DNA of 64,000 nucleotides from Porphyridium purpureum. Taxonomy: Eukaryota > Rhodophyta > Bangiophyceae > Porphyridiales > Porphyridiaceae. The stretch covers positions 1 through 64,000 of the forward strand of contig VRMN01000008.1 in NCBI GenBank assembly GCA_008690995.1. Direction: 5' to 3'. This document shows positions 37,915 to 47,912 of this stretch, piece by piece. Position 1 is the first letter of the stretch, and the number at the start of each line of letters is the position of its first letter. The translations under genes were made by a program, and so were the position numbers. The notes under the pieces are model-generated. The model was not told the origin of the DNA and searched no databases. It was given only the letters and a program-made list of their open reading frames with translations.

Positions 37915-40900
37915 AGTCCAAACTACCGGAACAGCTCGTCGTATGTCGGGACGGCGCCAATGGATTTGGGCGTCGTGGAGAAACGCCAGCCGGAGAAGCG
38001 CAAGCGTGCGGACATGGGCAAAGTCAGATGCTACCATTGCGGGCAGCGCGGCCACATCAAACCCAATTGCCCAAAGAGGAATGGGCACTTGGCGGGAGGC
38101 CCGGAAAACTAAAACCTCGAGGGAGAAGTTGGGAGGTGCACTCGAGGGGAACGGAACCTCCCGGGATGGGCTTTGTAGGTGAGGTCTGGCGCGCTGATGC
38201 GGCGTCAAGGTTGCTCTACAAGCGTGGAACTTTAGATGGCGAGTCTGTCCAATTTCTGGTGGACAGCGGAGCATCGCACAATTTTCTTGGATCTCGCTTT
38301 GTCGGCAGATTTGAAGGGCGCGAGAACGGAATGGTCAAGCTTGCGGGTGGGCAAAGTGTCTTAGTGCATGGCCCGGTGTTGCAGCATGTTGATCTTGGGT
38401 TCTGGAAAGGGCCGGTCAAGTTTTATGTCGGACCTCTGCAAATGGATGCAATTCTCGGGTGGGACTGGCTGAGTCGCGTGAACCCGAGGATTGATTGGCA
38501 GAGGGGTTCGATGGACTTGGGACTTGAAAATGTGGAAGATTGTGCGATGGTGAATGTCGTGGACGCTCTTTCCGAGTCAAGCGGAAATCAAGCGTACGAT
38601 GGAGAAGAGGAGAGTGCCAGTGAAGAGGTCGAAGGAAAGATGGCCGGGATGGAACATGCGTTGACTCACATGCCGATGCGGAATGATTGTGAGACGTGTG
38701 TTGTGGCCAAGATCAAGAGCCGACCAGCAAGAAGGCTGGAGAAGGACTTGTCCACTTTGTCGTTCAATGACGAAGTTGGGATCGACCTGGTGGAGCCCGG
38801 ACGTAACGTGGAAGCCATCGATGGGGCGAAGTACATACTGACGCACATCGATAGAGCGACGAGGTGGGCCACACTGGCAGGATTGAGAGCCAAAACGCAT
38901 ACGGCGGTTGCTGAAGCTTGGACAAGCGTGCAAGCCGGGCGAGGATGGCCAAAGGTACTGAGGACAGATGATGGAAACGAGTTCAGGGGAAATGTGAGCA
39001 ATTTGGTACGGGAGAATCTCGTGAAGCATGAGATTGGCGTCCCACATAGACCAAATAGCCACGCTGAACAGGAACGTTTCCATCATACTTTGAATCAGGG
39101 GGTACGAGCAAATCTCCTGCAGTCTGGGCTGGGAAAGCGGTGGTTTTTGCATGCCGCTCAGCATTTCGTCTTCATGTTCAATCGGCTGCACCCAGACAAG
39201 AGGTCTGGGAAGTCTCCGTATGAAATGAGGTACGGTGAGAGATGGAAGCGGGGGAAGGTAGCAGTACCATTTGGATGCAAGGTGGTGTTCAAGAATGATC
39301 AACCTGAGAACAAGTATGCACCCAGAGGAAAGATTGGAGTCCTTGTTGGAGTTGCGGAGCATCCGCTGGCAATCTGGGTCCTTCCTCAGGAGGAGTGGAC
39401 GAGTGCGGCACCGAGGCTGACTCGCACTCAGGACTTCAAGGCGTTCCCTGAAGTGTTTCCAATGCGGACTTTGGAAACAAGGGATGACGAGGAGGTCTCG
39501 GCACGTGAGGGTGAAATCGACTTTCACTCTAGGCAGGAAGAACCGGATAGTCAAGAGACTATGGTGTTGCCTACGAATACGGCCGAGGCGCGTGAATCCG
39601 GGAACTTGGAGGAGGATGTTCCCCTACCTGTTGGAAGAAGGGGGAAACGAAAACCCAGGGTATCTTGGAGCCGGGAAGAGGATCAGGCCATCATGGATGG
39701 CTTACGGCTCTTTGGCTGGGGGAAGTGGGAAAGAACTCTGCAAGAATACAAGGCAGTGTTCCGCGATTCAAGAAACGGAAAGGATGTGCGAGCCCGGGCT
39801 CATAATATGGGCCTCTCGGAGGAAAATTGGAGGCAACGCGCAGGAGTTGCTCCAGAAACACCGCAATTGAACTTGACAACTTTGTTGCAGACGAGCCAAG
39901 CTCTGGCTTCTTCGGCTGGAAGAGAAGCCATGCAAAAAGAAGTGGACTTGATGATTCGATTCAAGGTATGGGATGAGCAACCTATTTCAAGGGAAGAAGC
40001 TCTCAAGGTCCCAGGCGCACGATTTGTGCGGACACACTTTATATTCGGATTGAAGTTCGCTGAGCTTCCGGAGGAGTTTCGCAAGGTCAAGTGTCGGCTT
40101 GTTGCTGGTGGAAATAGGATTTGGGATGCCTCAGGGAAGGTCACTCAGGATGTGTTTGACTATGAGGTGCCCGCGGGCCTGTCTGCAATCAGAATGTTGA
40201 TAGCTTTGGCCGCGATCCTGGGATTGAAAATCGTGTCGTTCGATGTGACGTCGGCGTACTTACACGCTGACTTGTCAGGACCACCGACGTTTGCCATGTT
40301 GCCCCCTCATGTTCCAGGAGGAGGTGATGGACTTCTCGTTCGCTTGAGAAGGGCGCTTTATGGCTTGCCAAGAAGCGGGTCTGACTTTTCCATCGATGCC
40401 CGCAGAAAACTTCAGAAGTTCGGGTGGGATTTGATTCACGGCGAGAAGAATGTATACGTGAAAAAGATGGCGGGAAGTGCATCTGTTGCACTCTTGGCCT
40501 TGTATGTCGATGATGGCCTGCTCGCGTGTGCCGAGAAGGATCGGGGTGAGATATTTCGAGAGTTGAGGTCAGAGTTCCTCATTGAGAAGGAGCCAGAAGT
40601 CCTCTCGGAAGGTACCCCGTTGAGGTTCCTAGGTCTCACGATCTCGGAGTCGGCGGCACGGCTTTCGTTGGATCATGATCACTACCAAGCTTTGGTGGTG
40701 AAGGAATTTGAAGAAGAGCTTGGGCAGGTGCTGCGAGCGGTGAAATCACCGGGTGAGAAGATGAATGCTGACGCTGTATTGGATGTTCAAGTCGAACATG
40801 GGCATCTGAAAATACGCGAGCATGTTGGGCGGCTGCTGTGGTTGGCCAGGACGGTCAGACCGGATATCTCCTATGCAGTTGGAGTGGTGGCTCGGTATGT

Positions 40901-41528
40901 GGATAGCTGGAACGTCGCAGCTGAGAGACTCCTGGTTCGCGTCATGCAATACTTGAAGGTGCCTCGTGAGCCACTTGAGTATTTGCGGATGACGTCATTG
41001 AAGATCAGCGACGTAAGCGTCTTGGGTTATGCTGATGCCGACTTTGCTGGATGCCCGGAAACGCGCAAGTCAACGTCTGGGAGAGTGACGTACTTGGTCG
41101 CGGGTGGAAACAAGTATCTGGTCGATTGGAGCTCCAGAAGGCAACGCTTTGTGAGCTCTTCGACCTCTGAGTCTGAGATGGCCGCTCTGGAAGAAGCGGT
41201 GCAGTTGTCTCTGTTTCCGGCATTGTCGTTTCTTCGAAGCGTGCAAGAGGGGGATTATGCGTTGACCCTGCTCTGTGATAGTCAAGTTGTTCTCCGTGCG
41301 GTCGAGATGGGCTACTCGCCAAAGTTGCATCACATGGCAGTGACCAGAGCCACGGACTTGGCGTGGATACACCAAGTTTGCGAGAAGCAAAAGCTGGTGA
41401 GATTGGAATATGTGAGGACGGGGGAAAACGTGTCCGACTTGATGACAAAACCTTTGTTTCCGGAAGGTCATATCAGGTGTTGGACTATGTTACGCGTCCC
41501 TCAGATCGGAAGGAGGAGCATGGATTAA
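37915..41528 (+). mobile_element. Element A, remaining Gag region and Pol
   Basis: A CCHC knuckle (CYHCGQRGHIKPNC, about 38030) ends the Gag region; Pol continues in an overlapping frame, as many retroelements do. Protease, about 38.25-38.5 kb, has FLVDSGASHNF and DAILGWDWLSRVNPRIDW, a Ty3-like style. Integrase, about 38.65-39.45 kb, has HALTHMPMRNDCETC, RTDDGNEF and NSHAEQERFHH. A Myb/SANT-like domain lies at about 39655-39815. Reverse transcriptase (YVDDGLLAC) runs about 40.0-40.65 kb and RNase H (YADADFAGC ... TSESEMAALEEA) about 41.0-41.45 kb; both are clearly copia-type. Pol ends just inside the 3' LTR. Confidence 0.88.
39655..39815 (+). mobile_element. Myb/SANT-like domain between integrase and RT of element A
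   Basis: The encoded stretch reads SWSREEDQAIMDGLRLFGWG, then KWERTLQEYKAVFRDSRNG and KDVRARAHNMG. It has the three regularly spaced Trp (or equivalent) positions of Myb repeats and the W.xEED.ai..G...fG.GkW pattern of telobox/SANT-type repeats. A basic tract (GRRGKRKPR) precedes it. Copia Pol normally has no such module here. Confidence 0.65.
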
Positions 41529-42327
41529 AAGTGTTCCGGTCCGAGAGACGCCCTGGGTGTACACCCGGAGGTACGGCGTCTCGGAATTGTTTGAGGTACA
41601 GGGGCTTTTTCGCCCGCGTGGTTTTTTACCCTGTACCTCTGGTTTTGTGCATTGTTGTCTTTCGCCCCGAGGAGCCGGAGTCGCGTGTCCGAGGGAAGCA
41701 GGAGCCGCTTGGCGGCCGGCCAGCACCCATTGAGCCGCTTGCTGACGTGGCTGGCTGTGGCTTCGTTCTGTGGAACGAACGGAGGAAAGCCCAGCCTTTG
41801 GGAGAAATAATTTCTCCCTTCCGCGTCAAGGACAGCAAGGACGGCGGGGTATATAATGGGCGCGGGCCTGTGCGGTTCCCCGGATTTTCTTTAGAGCGGA
41901 AGAAGGAGAGGCAAGGGAGTAGGACACAGAGAATAAAAGAGGAGTTTGTTCTTTGGTGTCGGGTGCCTGGGCGTGGTCGTCGGAAGGCGTGGGGCCTTTT
42001 GCTGAGCCTGTGTAGCAGAGCCAGCAGCACATCGTGTCTGGGGGGTTTCGGTGCTCTTGGAGCACTGAAGGCAGACGGCGGCTTTGTCCGTTACGACACC
42101 CTGCCCCTGTCGAGACCGGTGCTGTCTGTGCCGACGCGAAAGGCAATAGTAGAGGCCCTATACGTTGGATTTTCCACGCCCCGGGTATTCGTCGTCTGTG
42201 TCGTGTGCGTCGTGTGGTTGTGTTCTCTGTGCTGTGTGCGTCGTGTTGCTGGGGTTCGGTCATCTGAGAAGGGTTGTGTCATCCGGGTTCGTGCGCTTGT
42301 CATCATCAAGCGTGCGAGAATTTAAAG
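41521..42327 (+). repeat. 3' LTR of element A
   Basis: 807 bp, about 99% identical by eye to 30876-31650 outside one 31-bp insertion of GTGCGTCGTGT-like repeat sequence near 42210-42240. The TATATAA and both inverted repeats of the 5' LTR are conserved. The flanking base composition changes at 42328. Confidence 0.88.
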
Positions 42328-42445
42328 TTTATGCTTGACCGTCACGATGACCGAAGGATACCGCAAACAACAAAACGCGTGAGGCTGTAGGCGCTCGCTC
42401 GTCTACTGGTCACACTCAGTTTAATCCATCTCACCAAGACACCTA

Positions 42446-43405
42446 TTATGGACAGTCTCCCCAGTGGCGAGTTCGGTCGGCAAAATACATGTTGCGATGA
42501 TCAAACTTGATTTTGAACTCGTGAGTGTGCTTCATCCAGTCGTCCGAGCAGCACATGCAGAAATTTTCAAGCACGACGTTGCGAAGCTCGGACACTTTGC
42601 ACAGCCAGCGGCCACAAATCTGGATTTTGTCGGCGCCATGCCACTCGATGTGTCGGTCATGATTTTCGTCATTTTCGTTTTGGCCTAAGTTCCTGCCGGA
42701 CACGAACAACTCGGTCAAACCAGGCACGCGTGCGAGCTGGCGCAGCAGGGCGTGCGGCAAGTTGAAAGGCTCCATACCGGAACCAAGATGGCAATTGAGC
42801 CACAGGCGGCGAATGGGTTTGGATGCACCGCTCAGCCCATTGCGGACCCAAACCAGAGGGATCAAGTAGTCCTCGATGTTATCGTCGTCACCGTTGCGTA
42901 GGTAGAAGCCGTCGACATGGAGCAGCGCGTAGCGCAGCGCGTGCATGGGCGGGCACTGCAACCTATCTGCGCCTGCACGGCTGGCGGACGCGAGCTCCAT
43001 GGGTACGCGCTGCGCAAGCACCGGGTCATGCTGCACGACTTGCGTACCATACGCGCCGATGAGGGTGGCCAGCCAGCTTGCCTGCGGCTCCATGCGCGCG
43101 AACACAAAATTGATGACGGTCTGCACCAATCGCGAGTTTTTGAAGGCGAGCAGCACGTTCAGCTGCCGCTCCTGCCGATACCGCGGGTTTGACTTGTGCA
43201 GGTCCACGTAAAGCGCGACGCGCACGCGGCGCTCGAAGACACGCATCATTCGACGCGAGGTGCGAGCCAGCTGCATCATGTCGACGAGGTCTGACGTCAG
43301 CGCGGCGCGCTGCCCGTGCCCCGCAAACGGCTCGACGTACATTGACGCGCAGTGCTCGAACACCTTTTCCACGAGCTCATCTGGCAGCGCGTCGATCAAC
43401 GCCAT
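42446..43405 (-). CDS. F-box-like protein of unknown target
   Basis: Protein of 319 residues from the ATG at 43405. The first residues (MALIDALPDELVEKVFEHCA) match an F-box start (LP.ELl..If.hc), which recruits Skp1 of SCF ubiquitin ligases. The rest is Leu-rich with weak LRR-like spacing (PIRRLWLNCHLGSG, LPHALLRQLARVPGLTELFV, LRNVVLENFCMCC), a common arrangement for substrate-binding parts. The longer upstream frame is Arg/Pro-rich and unconvincing. A TATATA at about 43584 lies 180 bp upstream. The gene ends about 120 bp from element A, which did not disrupt it. Substrate unknown. Confidence 0.65.
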   Translation of the reverse strand: MALIDALPDELVEKVFEHCASMYVEPFAGHGQRAALTSDLVDMMQLARTSRRMMRVFERRVRVALYVDLHKSNPRYRQERQLNVLLAFKNSRLVQTVINFVFARMEPQASWLATLIGAYGTQVVQHDPVLAQRVPMELASASRAGADRLQCPPMHALRYALLHVDGFYLRNGDDDNIEDYLIPLVWVRNGLSGASKPIRRLWLNCHLGSGMEPFNLPHALLRQLARVPGLTELFVSGRNLGQNENDENHDRHIEWHGADKIQICGRWLCKVSELRNVVLENFCMCCSDDWMKHTHEFKIKFDHRNMYFADRTRHWGDCP

Positions 43406-44021
43406 GTTTCCTGCGGTACATCCACCGAGCCCAAGCGGCCAGCTGCTCGCGCCTGAGTTGCCCGCGCGCCACGCTGCAGCTTCGGTGCCACGGGGTCGCG
43501 GTGGGCTACGACATCCACAGGCCTGCGTCGAGTACCTCCGGTGATCGAGCGCCGCGGGGTGCCCGCTAACCACTGCGGCACGCTATATACCGCTGTGTGT
43601 CTGTGCCGCGCCGCGTCACCAGACCACAGGCTGCGCTGACTGCGTTGTGGCGCGCGCGCGCGATCCTGTGCGTGCGCAGTTGCGACAACCCGCCATTGGA
43701 GCCTGTAAGTGCGTTTCTGCGCAAACACCCGCAAATTGGCGCTGTTTGGACTGGTTTTGGGGTTTTTCTTTTTTTAAGGTCGAAAACTCGAAACCGTTTT
43801 TGCCAACTCACGCAGATATTTGTTGAATTTGCATCGTTGGCATCATTGGCAGGCAGTCGCGCGGCATGGCTGGCATCCGGTGTGACGGGAGGGATCCGCA
43901 GCGTGTGGCGCACAGCAGCGGCGCGATGCGGAAACGTGGCTGCATCGCGTGAAAACGTTGGCCCCGTCTTCGCTGCCGCTTTTCGTGCTGCAGGTCGTGC
44001 TGGCGGTGATGATGCTGATGG
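43406..44021. other. Intergenic stretch, F-box promoter and Tudor-SN 3' flank
   Basis: About 615 bp. It contains TATATA at 43584-43589 and a T-rich run at about 43763-43775. One plus-strand frame (43597-44025) spans most of it, but composition and lack of any motif give no support for a gene. Confidence 0.4.
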
Positions 44022-47000
44022 CTAGCGGGATTCGTCGTCCTGGTCGGATGCGTACGGGTCGCCGTACTCGAACAGACGCAAGCGTGCGGAGCGAGCGATG
44101 AGTTCGTCCGCGCCGTACTTGCTCTGCGCGCCGCGCCCGGCAGTCGACTTGGAGCGCAGCACGCGGGCAAAGCCCTGGCGCAGCGCGAGCTGATTCACCG
44201 AGAGCTTGTTGTGAGCCGCAGCCTCGCCGTTTGGCGCTTCCATACCGGACCGTGAGGATTGTCGCGGGGCGTCGCCGGCAAAGTAAAGCTCGGCGTGTGT
44301 CACGTTTCGCGTCTTGTCAACACGCACAGGCACCATATCCATGGTCTGGTTCATGATCTGCTCGCGCAGCCACGCGAGGGCATCATCTGCGTACTGTGCG
44401 TCCGAAAAGGCATTGTCCTCCAGAGACGCTTCCTGATAGCCGCCACCCGCTACGACGACGCCGTCCAGCGTAAGCTCACGCGCAAGCGCATCCATGCTGG
44501 ACAGGCGCGACACGCCCAGTAGCCGCTCCACGTCGGCTGCGGACACTACGTCCTCCAGACCAAAGTCCGAGTACCGCACGCGCAGCTCGTTAGCCGCATT
44601 GTTCTTGCTCAGTACCCGCGCACGGAACACTCCATTCGGATACCTGAGGAGCACCATTTCGCCCACCTTAAACTCGCGCGCGTCTGCGCAGGTCGTGTCG
44701 TCCACCGCTACGGCCGCCAGCGCCGCCGAAATCGCGCCCATGCCGTCGTCGCCAGTCACGTCTAGCTTGCGATAGAAAATGCGCCCGCCAACACCGACCT
44801 CCACCACCCGCACAGCGACAGGAGTTCGATCCACCGGCGCTGTCGCACTTTCTTCCGGTTCAACAGCAACCTTGGCATTGCTCGCGTTCGGATCCTTAAT
44901 CTGCCAGATTCCGCAACGCGCAGCTTTGGCACTCGCCTCTGCACTCTCGTACTGTTTGCTTGCCGCGGCTCCACTGGGCCCTACGGATAGCTCGGCAAAG
45001 CCGTGCTCAAGCAGAAGCGTGGCACAATCGCGCGCCTTTTGACTTGCGGTTGAAGAATGACTTGAGCCCTCTGCCAGACGCAGATCCACAAGATATGTGC
45101 CATTGCGGTCGATGCCGCAAACTGTTACATCCACATCGCGCTGCAGAAACATGCTGCGCGCAAAAAATAAAGCCTCGTCACCCATGGGATCACCACGCTC
45201 TGCTGCGGCAGTACCGGTCGCGCCAGTGGCGTTCCGGCGTGCAGGAGCCGGGGCGCGCGCGGCGCGCAAAGCAACAGGAATGATCATGTGGTCCTTGGGT
45301 ATGTAAACGCGGAACCGTGAGCCCGTCGAGGCGTGCTCAACTACTCCTCGCATGGCGCCAGCTTTCTCCAAGAAGGGAAGCATGTCCCGAGCGCGCTTCT
45401 TGGCATCTGGAGCTCCTAGATCATTCACGCGCCGCGGTGCACCACTGCCGGCCGGGCTTGGCTTGTGAAGGCCGCGCTTTTTTTCAACGGCCTGAGATTC
45501 CTCTTGCAGCAGATCTTCATAGACGCTTGACGTATCCTCTCCTGATCGGTGCTTGATCACGGTAGCATAGCCTGCGCGAACAAGCTCAGTGCTCAGGCAC
45601 ATTCTTGGGCTACCCGAGGACTCGGAACCATTTAGCTTTTCCGAACCATTTGAAGCGGCCGCCGCCGGACGGTCCTGAAAAACGTCAGCAAAAAGCATCG
45701 GAGCGGTTCCTGAAGAAGACGCCTGGCTCTGCTGTGCAGCCTGTGGGACACGCTGATACTGCACATGTACGGATACGCGTTTGCCGATGCATTTCCTGCG
45801 CAAAAACTCGCGAGCATCGGCGCCCATGTACTCCTCCTTTTGCATACCGCGTGCTGGGCGTGGCGCTCGCACTGAAGCCAAGCTAATGCGCACGGGTGAG
45901 AGAGCGTGCGGACCAGACTCCGGAACCACAACTAATGTGTCTCCTGAGACAACTTCCTGAACGGTCGCCTCGAATGGTGCCGACAAGGCTGCGCCAAGCT
46001 GCGCGCCGGCCGGCGGCTCGAATGACACCCATACGCCGCGGCGGGCGTCGCGAGCGGCCTTCTCGGCAAGCCGCATGCGCATCGAGTCGACTCCAGACTC
46101 GCCGAGCGACCAGCTCAAGGTCTTGGCAAATCCTGCCCGAAGCAATTCCTCCCCCAAGTCCAGAGTGGCACTTTCCTTTTCTGCGCCGCTTCCCGCCGGA
46201 GCGGTGACCGACAGTATACGCACATACAGTGGCCAGTCTCCCGTCATGCTCGCCGCATTTCTTTCTCCATGCTCGACGACAAAGTGGATCTCGCGTCCAA
46301 GCACTCGCATTTCGCTGAAAAACTTGGCGTTCAGAGCGAACGGCAGAGGGAGCGGCTTTTCGCTGCCGGCCTCGCGCCGAAAGCCCGGGCACTGTAGTCC
46401 GGCAAGCTGCACGCTCATGGCTCGGTATGTGCCGTCCGGTAACGAAACAAGCACTCGGAAGACAGATCCCGTGATGACATACTCCACTGTCGCGCGAAAC
46501 GCGTGTCCCTTCATGAGGGCTAACAGTTCATTCGACGACATGGCTGGCGCGAGCTGGCGAAGCCGGATGGGGGCATCTGGGCTATATATCCCGATCTGCT
46601 CGGTCTGTGCGGTCTCCTCGAGCGCACGCAGCTCGTCTATGTCCTTTGCGCACGCCTCGCGGTCGTTGAGCGGTGCGCGCACCTTGGCCATGCCCGCGCG
46701 GACGACCGCCTTGGACACCGAGGTCCAAATCTGCGCCGGCTTTGGGTGCGCGTCCGAGGACGCCGTGTCACCACTGGATCCATCGGCCGGCGCGGGCGCG
46801 ACAGGTTCGCAGACGAAAATCGATCCGAACAATCTATCGCCCGCGTGCTCGACCTTGTACTCGATCACGAATTGCACTGCGCGGCCAACGAGGCGCGAGC
46901 GCAGAAATTCGCGGCTGTCGTACGCGCAGGGCTTCTCGTCGGGAAAGAGTGGCGGCGCCTGGAGCGACGCGAGCGTGAGCCGGATCTCCGGGGGCGGCGC

Positions 47001-47114
47001 GGCCACGGGCGCGCCCGGCGCAGGCGGCTTGACCAGCACCACGGTGTCGCCAGACAACACGTGCTTCACCTGCGCGTGCAGCCGCGTATGAAACGGAGGG
47101 AGCGGCGCAGCCAT
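44022..47114 (-). CDS. Tudor-SN (SND1/p100) RNA-binding protein
   Basis: Protein of 1030 residues from the ATG at 47114 (MAAPLPPFHTRLHAQVKHVL). It has four staphylococcal-nuclease-like repeats with beta-strand openings VKHVLSGDTVVLV, VEYVITGSVFRVLV, VQEVVSGDTLVVV and VEHASTGSRFRVYI. A Tudor domain follows (GEMVLLRYPNGVFRARVL, RVRYSDFGLEDVV), embedded in a partial fifth SN repeat, which is the classical architecture. Acidic catalytic residues of true nuclease are not all kept, as usual. Tudor-SN proteins act in mRNA stability, stress granules and small-RNA pathways in the cytoplasm. Low-complexity Gly/Ala/Ser spacers make it somewhat longer than the animal protein of about 910 residues. Confidence 0.95.
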   Translation of the reverse strand: MAAPLPPFHTRLHAQVKHVLSGDTVVLVKPPAPGAPVAAPPPEIRLTLASLQAPPLFPDEKPCAYDSREFLRSRLVGRAVQFVIEYKVEHAGDRLFGSIFVCEPVAPAPADGSSGDTASSDAHPKPAQIWTSVSKAVVRAGMAKVRAPLNDREACAKDIDELRALEETAQTEQIGIYSPDAPIRLRQLAPAMSSNELLALMKGHAFRATVEYVITGSVFRVLVSLPDGTYRAMSVQLAGLQCPGFRREAGSEKPLPLPFALNAKFFSEMRVLGREIHFVVEHGERNAASMTGDWPLYVRILSVTAPAGSGAEKESATLDLGEELLRAGFAKTLSWSLGESGVDSMRMRLAEKAARDARRGVWVSFEPPAGAQLGAALSAPFEATVQEVVSGDTLVVVPESGPHALSPVRISLASVRAPRPARGMQKEEYMGADAREFLRRKCIGKRVSVHVQYQRVPQAAQQSQASSSGTAPMLFADVFQDRPAAAASNGSEKLNGSESSGSPRMCLSTELVRAGYATVIKHRSGEDTSSVYEDLLQEESQAVEKKRGLHKPSPAGSGAPRRVNDLGAPDAKKRARDMLPFLEKAGAMRGVVEHASTGSRFRVYIPKDHMIIPVALRAARAPAPARRNATGATGTAAAERGDPMGDEALFFARSMFLQRDVDVTVCGIDRNGTYLVDLRLAEGSSHSSTASQKARDCATLLLEHGFAELSVGPSGAAASKQYESAEASAKAARCGIWQIKDPNASNAKVAVEPEESATAPVDRTPVAVRVVEVGVGGRIFYRKLDVTGDDGMGAISAALAAVAVDDTTCADAREFKVGEMVLLRYPNGVFRARVLSKNNAANELRVRYSDFGLEDVVSAADVERLLGVSRLSSMDALARELTLDGVVVAGGGYQEASLEDNAFSDAQYADDALAWLREQIMNQTMDMVPVRVDKTRNVTHAELYFAGDAPRQSSRSGMEAPNGEAAAHNKLSVNQLALRQGFARVLRSKSTAGRGAQSKYGADELIARSARLRLFEYGDPYASDQDDESR

Positions 47115-47912
47115 CTCTGCTCTTCCTGTCGCTCTGTCTCTCGACACACACACACACACACGAACACCCTACCCTCCTCCCACACCTCTCACACCACTAC
47201 CCACACTACCCACACAGCACACACACACACACGCACCCCACCTACACACCCTTTCCCCCTCCTTCCCTCTGCCTCTCTCCCCCCCTCGTACAAACCCTTG
47301 CCACGTACCGCGACCACGCACACTCAGATTTTTCTCTTTCATGAGTTGACGTGGTGCGGTCTCTAGGGTTCCTAGGGTTACTAGGGTGTGGTCACCGTTG
47401 TCATATCAAACTGTGACTCTTTTGGCCATTTTGCGGTCACCCTTTTTCGTGATGCCTCAACTGCGTGCGCAGAAGTACTGTGCCCGTGTACAGTGTTTGA
47501 GTGCAGGAATAAAGTACAGTTGATCACGACGTGGGTACACGTGCTTGGAGCCGATGCGTCGCCGCGGCGAAACGGTTCACGGCTGTGCGGTTCAGTTGAA
47601 ACCGATAAATGGTGGGGCGGGAATGTGGGATGCAAGGGTTGAGCACGGGCACACTCACGCGGCAGTCACAGCAATGGCCCCGGACGAAATGGTGCGTCGG
47701 CACCTGTGCCAACTGGCGCATGAAGCTCCGCGCAGAGCGTGCTGAATGCGGCTATCTTTGGTAAAGGAGGAGTGCCTCGTGGGAAAATCCTGTGTGTTTA
47801 GTATTCATGCGTGTGCCACCCAGGCTTTCGAGCTTGGCGGGTTCTCATCGGTGGAGCGACAGTTCCAGAACAGAACGGAATGAACGGCGGTGGGTCGCCG
47901 TCGTGCGTATAA
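47115..47912. promoter_or_regulatory. Upstream region of Tudor-SN with telobox-like and TGTACAGTG motifs
   Basis: It holds (AC)n runs at about 47145-47160 and 47218-47233 and three 9-bp tandem CTAGGGT-type units (starting 47363, 47372, 47381). An exact TGTACAGTG is at 47487-47495, flanked by AGTACTGTG at about 47474 and AGTACAGT at about 47513. The gap also includes the 3' flank of the CtIP gene. No coding sequence supported. Confidence 0.45.

Larger units (their letters stand above)
30876..42327 (+). mobile_element. Element A: Ty1/copia-type LTR retrotransposon, interrupted by element B
   Basis: Flanked by direct LTRs (775 and 807 bp) that differ at only a handful of sites plus one 31-bp length difference, so it is a fairly young fossil. 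A primer-binding site (TGGTATCATCGC, 31651) follows the 5' LTR; it resembles the initiator-Met-tRNA type used by many copia elements. A purine tract (GGAAGGAGGAG, about 41507-41517) precedes the 3' LTR. Coding order is Gag, protease, integrase, reverse transcriptase, RNase H: the Ty1/copia order. The element is broken by the insertion of the 5.5-kb element B in its gag region; apart from that the coding parts are long and open. No target-site duplication is evident, and the LTR ends do not follow a clear TG...CA rule. Confidence 0.9.

Noticed and set aside
43597-44025. Possible small gene of 142 codons before Tudor-SN
   Set aside because: Spans a promoter with a TATATA and T-rich run, has no recognisable domain and simply fills the intergenic gap.
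46075-47091. Plus-strand frame of about 340 codons opposite Tudor-SN
   Set aside because: Antisense to conserved SN repeats; Ser/Arg-rich without any domain.
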